Shown here in pieces: positions 16,766-25,807 of a stretch of DNA of 64,000 bases. The stretch's first letter is position 1. Each line of letters begins with the position of its first letter. The notes beneath the pieces were generated by a model. The model saw only the letters and a list, made by a program, of their open reading frames with translations, was not told the DNA's origin and did no database searches. The translations under genes were made by a program, and so were the position numbers. Where the stretch lies: NCBI RefSeq assembly GCF_023646285.1, contig NZ_JAMOKX010000002.1:1-64000 (forward strand), read 5' to 3'. The stretch is from Helicobacter colisuis (GTDB lineage Bacteria > Campylobacterota > Campylobacteria > Campylobacterales > Helicobacteraceae).

Positions 16766-16771
16766 ATTATA
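16766..16771 (-). promoter_or_regulatory. Probable extended -10 promoter of rpsB-tsf
   Basis: On the minus strand the sequence reads TGCTATAATTTTAGG, an extended -10 (TGnTATAAT), about 125 bases upstream of the rpsB ATG. The long leader could hold the S2 autoregulatory site known in other bacteria, but I see no diagnostic structure. Confidence 0.55.
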
Positions 16772-16841
16772 GCAGAAAAATTTTAAAAAGAGAATAATGA
16801 AAAAATATAAATTTGAATTTAAAAATTAGCAGACAATAGCC

Positions 16842-16861
16842 CTAGATTCAAGAGAATCTAG
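16842..16861 (-). terminator. Hairpin after the PhnD-like gene
   Basis: CTAGATTC and GAATCTAG form an 8-bp stem with a 4-base loop, directly after the stop of the minus-strand PhnD-like gene. The following T tract is weak and lies about 15 bases farther on. Confidence 0.4.
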
Positions 16862-16868
16862 AGTGATT

Positions 16869-17735
16869 TTAGAGATTGATGAGATTTTGTTCTTGCATAG
16901 CTTGAATAATATGATCATATCCACTTAAAATTTGTTGATCACACACCACCCATTGATTAAGCCCTTCAAGCTTCATCATTTGTGAGATTTGTGGATCATT
17001 TTTGAGAGTGTTTTGCGAGAGCATCATTGATACAAAAGTATTTTTTAAATCTTCATCAAAGCCCTTAAGGGTAGTGAAATTACAATGGCAGTAATCTTCA
17101 CTAGCATAAAAGCTTGAAATTTCTGGATAAGTCCCTTCTTGTAAGATTCTAGCCCAAGTCGTTGATCCAATTGCACCTGCATCAAGGATTCCTGCTTTAA
17201 TGGCTTCTAATACATCAAATTCGCTTCTACCTGTATCTCCATGCTTGCCAACATCGCTATTATAACGAATAACAGACACAGCTTCATTGGAAGTTTGCAG
17301 GGTTGATAAATTTTGCGCTAGTGATTCTTGAATCTTTAAGCCCTCTTTTTGCAAATAAAAAAGAGGCATAATAGCAGCTTGTGCAGAATCTAAGCTTCCA
17401 AGTCCAAACTTTTTGCCTTTTAGGGAATGTAGATTGGATATTTTTTCTTGGCTAACAAAAATACTTTTAAATCCGATATCTGTATCGCGCATTAAAATGG
17501 CTTCAACATTATCTTTTGTGGCAAATTTAGAGCGTATGTAAGCAACATTGGTATTCCAAGCAATATCAATTTTTTTATTAATAAGCCATTCCACTTGTCT
17601 TTCATAATTGCTAAAAAGCACATAATCAAGGCGAATCTTCCCTCCAAAGTAATTATTTGCATAATCTCTAATGGTATCCCAAATAGGCACAATTTGGGGC
17701 GCATAGGCTACAGCGCCAACCAAAATATTTTTCAT
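16869..17735 (-). CDS. PhnD/SsuA-type periplasmic-binding-fold protein without a signal peptide
   Basis: A 288-residue protein with the type 2 periplasmic-binding fold of the PhnD family: LVGAVAYAPQIVPIWDTIRDYANNYFGG at the N-terminus, VEWLINKKIDIAWNTNVAYI in the ligand-cleft region, LHSLKGKKFGLGSLDSAQAAIMPLFYL and later DAGAIGSTTWARIL. Transport proteins of this family have a signal peptide, but this one starts straight into the first beta strand (MKNILVGAVAYAP), so it is predicted to be cytoplasmic. No ABC permease or ATPase is adjacent. It is the last gene of a three-gene operon, 3 bases behind the flavoprotein gene, so a role as an enzyme or ligand carrier with those partners is inferred. 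Substrate unknown. Confidence 0.8.
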   Translation of the reverse strand: MKNILVGAVAYAPQIVPIWDTIRDYANNYFGGKIRLDYVLFSNYERQVEWLINKKIDIAWNTNVAYIRSKFATKDNVEAILMRDTDIGFKSIFVSQEKISNLHSLKGKKFGLGSLDSAQAAIMPLFYLQKEGLKIQESLAQNLSTLQTSNEAVSVIRYNSDVGKHGDTGRSEFDVLEAIKAGILDAGAIGSTTWARILQEGTYPEISSFYASEDYCHCNFTTLKGFDEDLKNTFVSMMLSQNTLKNDPQISQMMKLEGLNQWVVCDQQILSGYDHIIQAMQEQNLINL

Positions 17736-17738
17736 TTT

Positions 17739-18872
17739 TTATCCTTTATTTGTGATAGCATTGCCAAGCCAAATTTTTAAGACATCTAAGCTTGGTGCCA
17801 TAACTTGACTAGCCATTGCATCTCTTAAGTATTGTTCTAATGGCAAATGTTTGCTATAAGCCTTACCCCCACCAAGTCGCATTGCAAGTTCGCAAATTTC
17901 CATAACAAGGTGAGTAGCATTGATTCTGCAAGCAAATACTTTCATAGGAGCATCACTTGCCCCACTATCAAATGCTCTTGCGGCTTCTCTAACAAGTGCA
18001 ATTTGGCTTTGTGTTTTAGTATAGAGTTCTGCTAAATGTATGCGAACTAATTCATTATCAGCTAAATCTTTACCATCAGAATATTTTCTTGTTAAACAAT
18101 GTTGTAGAACGCATTCATAGGCTGCCATTCCTACTCCACTATAAACTGCTCCTAAACCAGTTACGAAATACATTGCTACAAGATTGATTTGATTTTCTCC
18201 ATCGCCCTCAGATCCAAGGAGACAATCTGCCACTTCTAGTTCCACTTGTTTGTATTGCACGGGCTTTGAGACATTTCCTCGCATTCCAAATCCATTCCAT
18301 ACGCCTTCTTCATGTGTTAAAGAAGGATGATTGCTAGGGACAATCCAATTGTTTTTCTTGCCTTGTAATTTACAAGAATTTGTGTAGGTGAGATAATAAT
18401 TGGCTTGTTGTGCAGAAGTTACAAAGCTTTTTCTGCCTTCTAAAATGCGCTTTTCTCCTTTTTGTGATTCTGTAATGTCGGGATTCACAAAGTGTGTCCC
18501 AGAACCACTTTCGCTATAAGCTAACGCAAAGGTTGCTTCACCTTTTGCAATTTTTGGTAAATACAGAGATTTTTGATGTGCGGTGCCATAGTGAGATACA
18601 CAGGCAGTAGCAACATTGTGCATCATATAACAAAGTGCAGTTGAGGCATTAAATCGTGCTAAGTTGTAACATACTTCAACATGATCTAGATTGCCACCTT
18701 GCAAACCACCATATTCTTTAGGCACAAGCAGCCCCATAAAACCTTGCTGTTTAAGCGCTTCATAGGCTTCTTTAGGGAATCTCGCTTCTTGATCAATTTC
18801 CTTTGTGTAGGGCAATATAAATTGCTCACCTAATTTTTGTATTTTTTCTTCTAAATTTTGTAAAGTTGGCAT
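17739..18872 (-). CDS. Acyl-CoA dehydrogenase-fold flavoprotein, catalytic Glu apparently missing
   Basis: A 377-residue protein of the acyl-CoA dehydrogenase superfamily. The N-terminal helical domain includes GFMGLLVPKEYGGLQGG. The flavin/substrate strand region has ATFALAYSESGSGTHF, and the C-terminal helical bundle has RLGGGKAYSKHLPLEQYLRDA. Standard dehydrogenases have a Glu in a Y-E-G context shortly after the RDA motif; here the sequence is MASQVMAPSLDVLKIWLGNAI with no Glu. This resembles superfamily members recruited as flavin monooxygenases or desulfurases (DszC/SfnB-like) more than beta-oxidation enzymes, but that is inference. It sits between the diiron gene (14 bases upstream) and the PhnD-like gene (3 bases downstream). 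Confidence 0.85.
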   Translation of the reverse strand: MPTLQNLEEKIQKLGEQFILPYTKEIDQEARFPKEAYEALKQQGFMGLLVPKEYGGLQGGNLDHVEVCYNLARFNASTALCYMMHNVATACVSHYGTAHQKSLYLPKIAKGEATFALAYSESGSGTHFVNPDITESQKGEKRILEGRKSFVTSAQQANYYLTYTNSCKLQGKKNNWIVPSNHPSLTHEEGVWNGFGMRGNVSKPVQYKQVELEVADCLLGSEGDGENQINLVAMYFVTGLGAVYSGVGMAAYECVLQHCLTRKYSDGKDLADNELVRIHLAELYTKTQSQIALVREAARAFDSGASDAPMKVFACRINATHLVMEICELAMRLGGGKAYSKHLPLEQYLRDAMASQVMAPSLDVLKIWLGNAITNKG

Positions 18873-18886
18873 TATTTTCCTTTTAA

Positions 18887-20074
18887 TTACATAAAATTTG
18901 GTGTGTGAGAGCGACTAAGTTCTCTTGCTAATTCCTCATCAATCCCACATTCCATTAATCTTTTGGTTCGGTTTTTTTCCATTTTTTGTTTTAGATTGAC
19001 TACTGCTTCAAATCCGTGCGAAATTTTTTTCTCTTCTTTAGCGTAGAGTATGGCTAATGATTCAAGCAATAAAGAGGATTCATCACTTTGATTATCGAGA
19101 TAATTTTTTCTTCTAAAGACTGCTTCTTTGAGAATCTCTATTTTGGTAGGATTTTGAGCAATAGCACTTCTAATGTGATTCATTCCATAAGCAACATGTC
19201 TAATTTCATCTCGTCTAGCTAGATTTAAGAGTTTGGCACTTTGTAAATCCCCTAAGCTTTCAAAGCAATTTTCAAGGAATTTTAAAAGATCGATAAAAGT
19301 CCCTTCTCCCATAATGTGGAGTAAAAAGCTTGATTTAAAATAGTCTTTTTCTTCCCATAGGCTATAGAGACTTTGCTGTGTCGTTAGAGTTGAATATTGC
19401 ACTCCAAGTCCTGTGGCATTTGCTCTTTTAATAAAAGATTCAATATGTCTTCCTTCATCGCCTATAATGCTTGAAAGCACCAAAGGCACAGCCGTGAAAA
19501 AAGGAGAAATTTGCGCTAAAAAGCGGCTGGGGATATAGAGTGCTGAGAACTCATTTTCAGTTAAATAAGTCATGATTTGCGCGATTGCAAATTCTAATTT
19601 TGGTTCAAATGCTGGAATTTCACTCCAATTAATATCAGTTGTGGCATTCCATTGTGCTTTTTTTGCTTCTTCATAAAGTTGCTCCATATTGCCCGCATAA
19701 ATTTCATTTTTATTATTTAATGGAAAATGATATTGTGGGCTTGCTAATTCTATGGATACTCCTTTTGGAGCGAGTCCTTGATGAGGTGGAGAAAGCAAAG
19801 AATTAGGATCAAATGTTGCAAATTTAGTTGGAGATTCTTTTTGCATGATATAAGCAAAGCTTGAATCATTCTTGTTATGGAGAGGAATCTTTTTTAAAAA
19901 CAATTCTCCTTTGAAGCGACACCAAGCAATTAAGTCATTTTCTAAATTATCATATTCACTGATTACTTCTATGATATCGCCATTTTGAGAAAGCAAAAAA
20001 GCATTTTCAAGCCGCATAAAAAAGAGCTGTCCTGTCTGGATGTTGCCCATAAAAACACACGATTTTTGTTGCAT
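18887..20074 (-). CDS. Fusion of a TusA/SirA-like segment and a ferritin-like diiron domain
   Basis: A 395-residue protein not matching any named gene I know. Residues about 22-63 (NGDIIEVISEYDNLENDLIA followed by WCRFKGELFL) resemble the C-terminal half of TusA/SirA sulfur-carrier domains, but the catalytic CPxP of TusA is absent. Residues 131-300 form a ferritin-like four-helix domain starting YEEAKKAQWNATTDINW. A full set of six candidate iron ligands is present: Glu173 or Glu175, Glu207 and His210 (GDEGRH), Glu257 (GEGTF), Glu290 and His293 (DEIRH). I use the ATG at 20072-20074 (MQQKSC) with a weak AGG 7 bases upstream; a TTG at 20092 lacks any Shine-Dalgarno. First gene of the three-gene operon. 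Likely an O2-using diiron oxidase or oxygenase; substrate unknown. Confidence 0.8.
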   Translation of the reverse strand: MQQKSCVFMGNIQTGQLFFMRLENAFLLSQNGDIIEVISEYDNLENDLIAWCRFKGELFLKKIPLHNKNDSSFAYIMQKESPTKFATFDPNSLLSPPHQGLAPKGVSIELASPQYHFPLNNKNEIYAGNMEQLYEEAKKAQWNATTDINWSEIPAFEPKLEFAIAQIMTYLTENEFSALYIPSRFLAQISPFFTAVPLVLSSIIGDEGRHIESFIKRANATGLGVQYSTLTTQQSLYSLWEEKDYFKSSFLLHIMGEGTFIDLLKFLENCFESLGDLQSAKLLNLARRDEIRHVAYGMNHIRSAIAQNPTKIEILKEAVFRRKNYLDNQSDESSLLLESLAILYAKEEKKISHGFEAVVNLKQKMEKNRTKRLMECGIDEELARELSRSHTPNFM

Positions 20075-20107
20075 TAGATAACCTAAAATCAATTAAGTTA
20101 CACCAAG

Positions 20108-20113
20108 ATTATA
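20108..20113 (-). promoter_or_regulatory. Probable -10 box of the diiron/flavoprotein/PhnD-like operon
   Basis: The minus strand reads TTCTATAATCTTGG, a perfect TATAAT 34 bases upstream of the ATG of the diiron gene. It implies that the operon has its own promoter although panC lies upstream on the same strand. Confidence 0.5.
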
Positions 20114-20206
20114 GAAGACTTGTTGCCTTTCACACGGAAAGCTTTATGAAAGAGGTATGTTATAGCGACTTTGCTTAAAATTTAGTTAATCTAAACTTTG
20201 GGGAAC

Positions 20207-21052
20207 CTATAGCCATAAATTGTCTAATAATCGCACACCTTCTACTTTTGCTACTACTAGAATTAATGTGGAATCTTTTTGGATTCTTGGAATTTCTTGA
20301 AGATTTTTATCAACAATGACAAAATATTCCACTTCTAAGTCTTGCAAGATTTCTAAAGCGGCTTGTTTGATTTTTGTTGATTCTATCTCTCCAAGCATAA
20401 TCATTTTTGTTACCATATTTAAAGATTGAGAGATTTTTAGAGCCTTTTTCTTGCCTTCTTCACTTAAATAAGCGTTGCGGGAGCTAAGTGCTAATCCTTC
20501 TTGAGTGCGGATAATTGGACAGGGTATAATTTCTATAGGCAAAAATAAATCTTCTACCATTTTTTGGATAATGAGCAGTTGTTGGGCATCTTTTTTGCCA
20601 AAAAAGGCTTTATTAGCTTGTGTGAGATTAAAAAGCTTATGCACGACTTGTAAGACACCATTGAAGTGATTAGGGCGTGTTTTTCCCTCTAGTGTGTTTG
20701 CCATTGCACTTGGTGCATTAAAGGTGGTTTGAAAATTTTTATCTAAAGGGTAGATTTCCTCAATCTCAGGCATAAAAACAACATCTACTTTGGCTTTTTG
20801 GCAAATGCTTAAATCGGCTTCCTTTTTGCGCGGATATTTATCAAAATCTTCATTAGCACCAAATTGCGTTGGATTAACAAAGATAGAAACAAGGGTGCAA
20901 TCACAAGATTCTTGACTAGCTTCTATTAATGATAAATGCCCGTTGTGCAAAGCGCCCATTGTGGGAACTAGCCCAAGAGTATGATGTGGATTTTGTTGTT
21001 TATGATAGCGAATAAAATCGCGTAATTCTTTTGTTGTTGTAAAAATTTCCAT
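20207..21052 (-). CDS. panC: Pantothenate synthetase
   Basis: Condenses pantoate with beta-alanine using ATP in coenzyme A biosynthesis. The 281-residue length is normal. The nucleotidyltransferase HIGH-type motif is in LGLVPTMGALHNGHLSLIEA (about residues 23-42), and the other signature stretches are VSIFVNPTQFGANEDFDKYPR, FFGKKDAQQLLIIQKM and LALSSRNAYLS (KMSKS-like position). No panB or panD is adjacent. Cytoplasmic. Confidence 0.97.
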   Translation of the reverse strand: MEIFTTTKELRDFIRYHKQQNPHHTLGLVPTMGALHNGHLSLIEASQESCDCTLVSIFVNPTQFGANEDFDKYPRKKEADLSICQKAKVDVVFMPEIEEIYPLDKNFQTTFNAPSAMANTLEGKTRPNHFNGVLQVVHKLFNLTQANKAFFGKKDAQQLLIIQKMVEDLFLPIEIIPCPIIRTQEGLALSSRNAYLSEEGKKKALKISQSLNMVTKMIMLGEIESTKIKQAALEILQDLEVEYFVIVDKNLQEIPRIQKDSTLILVVAKVEGVRLLDNLWL

Positions 21053-21083
21053 TTGGGTAGTCTTTATAATGAGGTAAAGCGGA

Positions 21084-21089
21084 ATTATA
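21084..21089 (-). promoter_or_regulatory. Probable -10 box of panC
   Basis: The minus strand reads AGTATAATTCC, a perfect TATAAT about 32 bases upstream of the panC ATG. Confidence 0.5.
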
Positions 21090-21337
21090 CTACAAAGTTT
21101 TCTTGATTGACTTAAGATTGTGTAAAAAGAAAGCAGTAAGAATGATTCTGGAATCTCGCTTGGCTTTTGTGCTAAAAATACTCAATACAAAGATTTATGT
21201 GTAAATTTTTTTACAAATACTTTAATTAATGGGACATATTATTTTTTTGGAGAGATGAATTTAAATGTAAGTTTTATAATTTTTTTATTAATGTATTTAT
21301 GCAATTATGTAAATAAAAATATTGCTCAGGAGTAAAT

Positions 21338-24300
21338 ATGCGTTTTTATCTAATGCTTCCAGCTTTAATTATAAGTGCAAATTTAGCCAGTGCTTATGAT
21401 ACTACCATTATTTATAATGGAGATAAACCTATTTTCAAACTTGATTTTTACAATAAAGGAGAAAGTGTAACCTTTTTTGGGGAAACCCAAACCTCTCCTT
21501 ATACTTTAAGCGAAGTCCAAAAAATGAGATCATTCGTGCAACTCAATTTTGGGCTAATATTATAGGTTCTCATGCAATTAACTCCGAGCCTATTCCTATA
21601 AGTGTAAGCACTGATAATATTGCTAATGCATCTTCTTATGATTTCTTTCCCAATCCTATATTTAATAGAGTGTTGCAAGGAGAAAGCATAGATGCTATCA
21701 GACAAGAGCTATTAGATGGTGGATTCTCTAAGGATGATGTAGAATATATAGGACATATCAATATGGGAACACTTGATTGGTATATAGCTTCACATCCTAC
21801 TACTCTACCTAAAAATGGAGATCAATTTGAAACTTTCTCAACTTTTACTCACGAGCTTTTCCATGCCTTGGGTGTGTTATCCTTGACTTATGATGAAGAG
21901 ACTTCAGAAACCTTTTTTCAAGATTCTTTAAATAGTTTTAGTAGTCACTTATAAGAATTCTAGAATTCCCTAAAAGCTGGTGATTTTAGAAAATTATATC
22001 TTAATGCTATTTGCCATATCTTGATTTTGATGAAGGACGCTAGCTTGTTTTTTGGCTTTGATTAGTTTAAATGCCACCCAGACAATCTGAATAGGCAAGA
22101 AAAGACCCCAAAAAATACCAAGAACCGCAAGCTTGATGATTTTTATAAGCCACCAGCCACCAGCATTTGTGTGTAGCATAAGGGCATCATGCGTCTCTCC
22201 AGCCAAGCTAGTAAAAGTACCTACAAAGATTTTTAGTATATTTGCCACACACCAAGTGCCTATCATAGCTAGCCCTGCTGTGTCTCTATTTTCTGCCGTG
22301 TAATATACATAAAGCCCCACCACAAAGAAAACAGCCAAATAAACAAGCTGTATGCTAAGCCACCTGACCTCGCCTTTTGCGTTGCTTGCTTGCGCGCTTG
22401 CTTCTTTTTTAGAGCAGTTTAGACAAATAGCTTTATTATCTCTTGTATAAAGTGCGTTTTGAACGCAGTCTTTACAAAGTCCTACCCCGCAATCAACGCA
22501 AGTCGCCACAGCACCTATATTTTCGTGATAAAAACAATTCATTGTTTTCTCCTTTTAACTAAAAATTAGGTGCTATTTTAGAAAAAAAGTCAAGAGTTTT
22601 TTAAAAGATATTTTGAATAATTAAATAAAAAAGCCTATGATATTAATGGAGTAAAGGCTCAAGAAGAGATGCGAATAGTTCAAACACAAGAAGAGGTAGA
22701 GGAAGCTGGCAAAAAAGAGAGATAGTTTTCTTGGTTGATGGAAACTCTGTTAATAATGATAGCCTTAGCAATGCTTCGGGTCATGCTTATTTTAAAGGAG
22801 AAAATATCGCAGAAGTTATTAAAGCTGCTAAGCTAGGTTATGATAAAGTAAATGGCATACCCATTAATGGATGGGAGGCAGATGATTTAGATATGAGTCA
22901 TATCGAACTTGATAATTCTTTGATGAGTCATCAAAATTGGCGCAATTACCTTTTTTATATGGAAGCAGAATTAGCCTTGCTTCAAGACTTAGGCTATGAA
23001 TTTGATAGAAAGCTTTACTATGGAGATTCTATTTATGAAAGCAATCTAAATTGGCAAAGCGATCATGGTTATTATGCTAGACAAGATGGCAAGTGGCTTG
23101 TAGGGGAATATAATCCAACAGAATATGGAGTGGGTTTGCATATTTATGGTAAAAATAATGCAGCCACTCAAAGCCATGATATCCTATCTAATGGTATAGC
23201 TGCAAGTGGTATTCGCATAGATGGAGCTAATAATGCATTGACTATAGCCAGTGGCACTAAGGTTCATGCTTTGGGCGATTATTCTAATGCTTTGTTAGTT
23301 GCCTATGGTAAAAACCATATTATTAATCATAATGGGGAATTAAAAGCCACAGGTAAAGAGGGTATGGCTATCAATATAGATTTTGGGGGTAACATTTTGG
23401 GTAATGTTCAAGAATACCGTGGTTCTTATATGCATCAAATATCTGGTAGTAATCAAGACAATCTTGCGCGTTACAATCCAGATGGAGCCATGGTTAAAAG
23501 CTTAAATCTTAGCTCTAATAGCTTTACCATAGGCTCTTTAGCTTCCATTTATATAGCTGATAATGCTTATGTAGAAAACATTAATATGAGTCAAGGAGCT
23601 AAAGTAGAAGGGGATATTATTTCTAATTGGAATCCTAATAATGATTAAGTTATCAAACGACAATAAAGGTAAGTATTATACAAATCTTAATTTTGGTTCC
23701 ACTAACTTATCAAGAGCTACTTTCAATGCCTTAGATAATGCTTGGAATATTAAAGCCAATATTTTAGGCTATGATAGCTTTAAAATGAATGTTAATGAGA
23801 ATGTTAATCTACAGGGTAGTGCCTTTGTTTATGATTTAACAAATAAAGCCCATTTCGCTCTGTTAAGCAAAGATAATGTTAATCCTTCTGTGTTGTATAT
23901 TAAAAATGATTTTACACAAAATCAAAATGCCGCTCTAACCGCAGGTATTAATGCTAAGGGGCAAAGCCAAGTATATGTGGGAGGTAATGCTAATTTAGAA
24001 AGAATTAGCAGTAATTCAAAACTACACTCCTTATGCTAAAAATTCAGGCGATATTTCTTTAGGCTATGCTTTGAATTCTTTAGTGCAAAATGGAAAAGAT
24101 GAAGATACTGCCTTGCTTTTTGAAGAACTAGATTTTGCTAGAGATACGCAAATTATTTCCCAAGGTTTAAATAATCTGAACGCTAATGTTTATTTAGATA
24201 GCGCCAAAATTTCTCTAGATTTCCAAGAAGAACTTAATAAAGAAATTTTAGGTGATATAAGAAGGGAATACTCCAATGAATGGCAAAGCTTGGTAAGCCC

Positions 24301-25107
24301 ATTTGGAAGCTATCAAAGCTCAAGGGCTAATGGGGATTTTATGCTTATAAGGGCTATGGAAGTGGAGTAAAAATTAAAGCTATAAAAGAATTTGATCAAT
24401 CTATTTTAGGGTTTAATGTAGTGTTAAATAATAATGATATAGATATAGATATAGATGATACTTTGGCTAATACAAAAACCGCAGGGGTTTATGCAGGTGT
24501 TTTTTCTAAATATGATTTAGAGGATTTTTATCTTTTGGGAAGTTTTAGAGTGGGTTATGAACATACTAAGCTTAACAGAAATGTAAATATCGGAGCTTTT
24601 AATGCAAGTTATGCTTCTAAGTTTAATTCTTATCTTACTGGCGAAATGTTAGGCGTAGGTAAAAGTTTCAATTATCAAGGAATAAGCTATGGACCTTTGG
24701 CATATATAGAACATAGTTTTTTGCATCACTTAACTATTGATGAAGAAAATCAAAGTTCTACGGCTTTAAATATTGATTCTAAAAACTTCAATACTTTAAA
24801 TTCCTTTATAGGGTTTGATGTAAATTATGAAAAAATTATCAGCAATAAAGCCATTATGAATCTTTCTTTCTTGGGTGGTTGGAATCATTATTTCTTGGAT
24901 TATTTAAAAAATAATGCTAGTTTCAAAGGTGCAAGTTCAAATAAATTCTATGCTAAAAGCAAACTAAGCAATCAAGATTCTCTATACTTGCAAGGAGGAG
25001 CTGATTTTACTTATAATCAATTTTTCTTTACAAGATTGATGCTTTCAAGTGATATTAAAGATAATACAGACTTTAACACCAAGCTTGAAATAGGGGTTAA
25101 ATTTTAA
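21338..25107 (+). pseudogene. Metalloprotease autotransporter gene, frameshifted and interrupted
   Basis: Successive fragments in different frames rebuild one type V autotransporter. A signal peptide (MRFYLMLPALIISANLASAY, Shine-Dalgarno AGGAG) is followed by a protease passenger with THELFHALG (HExxHxxG zinc site, about 21850) and, farther on, a Met-turn-like NSLMSHQNW (about 22920). Then comes an Asn/Gly-rich beta-helix, a helical linker (about 24070-24300) and a C-terminal barrel of about 230 residues ending in Phe (LEIGVKF). Frame breaks are near 21522 (A6 run), 22716 (A6 run), 23640, 24010 and 24340. Between the codons SSHL (21954) and YDING (about 22636) about 680 bases carrying an opposite-strand gene have been inserted. 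The gene is very unlikely to yield a surface protein as it stands. The protease class (metzincin-like) is inferred from the two motifs. Confidence 0.85.
21994..22542 (-). CDS. B-box-type zinc-finger membrane protein inserted in the autotransporter gene
   Basis: A 182-residue protein with Shine-Dalgarno AAGGAG. The N-terminus is a zinc-binding module with Cys/His pairs (CFYHENIGAVATCVDCGVG, then LCKDC and ICLNC) like bacterial B-box zinc fingers. Three or so hydrophobic helices follow (about residues 62-80, 88-108 and 132-160). Function unknown; such proteins occur as orphan membrane proteins in many bacteria. Its DNA is visibly richer in G+C than the flanking autotransporter DNA (29 of 60 bases in 22141-22200), which suggests horizontal arrival. 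It interrupts the autotransporter between its protease motif and the rest of the passenger. No transposase or clear terminal inverted repeats are seen at its borders. Confidence 0.75.
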   Translation of the reverse strand: MNCFYHENIGAVATCVDCGVGLCKDCVQNALYTRDNKAICLNCSKKEASAQASNAKGEVRWLSIQLVYLAVFFVVGLYVYYTAENRDTAGLAMIGTWCVANILKIFVGTFTSLAGETHDALMLHTNAGGWWLIKIIKLAVLGIFWGLFLPIQIVWVAFKLIKAKKQASVLHQNQDMANSIKI

Positions 25108-25473
25108 AATATAAGAAAATAAAGCCTTATAATATGGCATTATTGGACTTTATTTATGTCTTTAAAGCTCAAATGAATATTGGAATATTTGGAAAAATAA
25201 GAGAGAATCCAAATATAATGGCTCTCTACAAGTTAGGATGCAATTTATTAGTCAGACTCTCAAACTCCGACACTTTAAGGTTAAATATCCAAATAACACA
25301 AAAAATTTATTGATTGATATATAGGTATTTTAATTATTTTTGATGCATGACATAAAAGCAATACGATAAAATGAATAATGACTAAATAATTAATAAAATT
25401 CGCAATACCTTGCTAACTATTAATTTATTTCATAAGCTCTGATTATGGGATTTTATTTGTTGAAATTAAGTAG
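25108..25473. other. Gap between the autotransporter remnant and tRNA-Arg
   Basis: AT-rich stretch of 366 bases. A 59-codon open frame at 25134-25313 lacks a Shine-Dalgarno and resembles nothing I recognise. I see no RNA gene, clear terminator or repeat here. Confidence 0.5.
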
Positions 25474-25550
25474 TGGTACGCCCAAGAGGATTCGAACCTC
25501 TGACCTACGGCTTAGAAGGCCGTTGCTCTATCCAGCTGAGCTATGAGCGC
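25474..25550 (-). tRNA. tRNA-Arg (anticodon TCT)
   Basis: The minus strand folds into a full cloverleaf: acceptor GCGCTCA with TGGGCGT, D arm AGCTCAGCTGGATAGAGC, anticodon stem ACGGC/GCCGT with loop CTTCTAA (anticodon TCT), T arm with GGTTCGAATCC, and an encoded CCA. It reads AGA codons, frequent in this genome. Confidence 0.97.
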
Positions 25551-25553
25551 ATT

Positions 25554-25631
25554 TGGTACCAAAGGGGGGACTCGAACCCCCGACCTCCGGCTTATGAGAC
25601 CAGCGCTCTAAACCAGCTGAGCTACCTTGGC
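25554..25631 (-). tRNA. tRNA-Met (anticodon CAT)
   Basis: Minus-strand cloverleaf with acceptor GCCAAGG with CTTTGGT, D arm AGCTCAGCTGGTTTAGAGC, anticodon stem CTGGT/GCCGG with loop CTCATAA (anticodon CAT), T arm GGGGGTTCGAGTCCCCC, and an encoded CCA. Three bases separate it from tRNA-Arg. A CAT anticodon could also mark lysidine-modified tRNA-Ile; an initiator is unlikely because the anticodon stem lacks the three G-C pairs. Confidence 0.9.
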
Positions 25632-25807
25632 ATACCAAATAAAAAAGAGATGCAATTATACTCTTTTAATTTTAAAAAAAAATTAATTTTTAAATTTAAC
25701 AAGAGTATTTTTTGGATTTTTTATAATGATGGTTTTAGTTATTTAAGGTTTGGGGGTGGGGGATATTTTTTGAAGTTTGTGGTGTAAATTTTGTAGAATC
25801 AGTAATA

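Noticed and set aside
24428-24455. Short tandem repeat GATATA as a phase-variation tract
   Set aside because: It has three copies of a 6-base unit, which cannot change the frame, and lies in an already broken gene.
25134-25313. 59-codon open frame after the autotransporter remnant
   Set aside because: It has no Shine-Dalgarno and no recognisable pattern; plausible by chance in AT-rich DNA.
25473-25787. Plus-strand open frame of 104 codons with RGFEPLT and RGDSNPRPP peptides
   Set aside because: It lies over the antisense of tRNA-Arg and tRNA-Met; these peptides are the classic false translation of tRNA genes.
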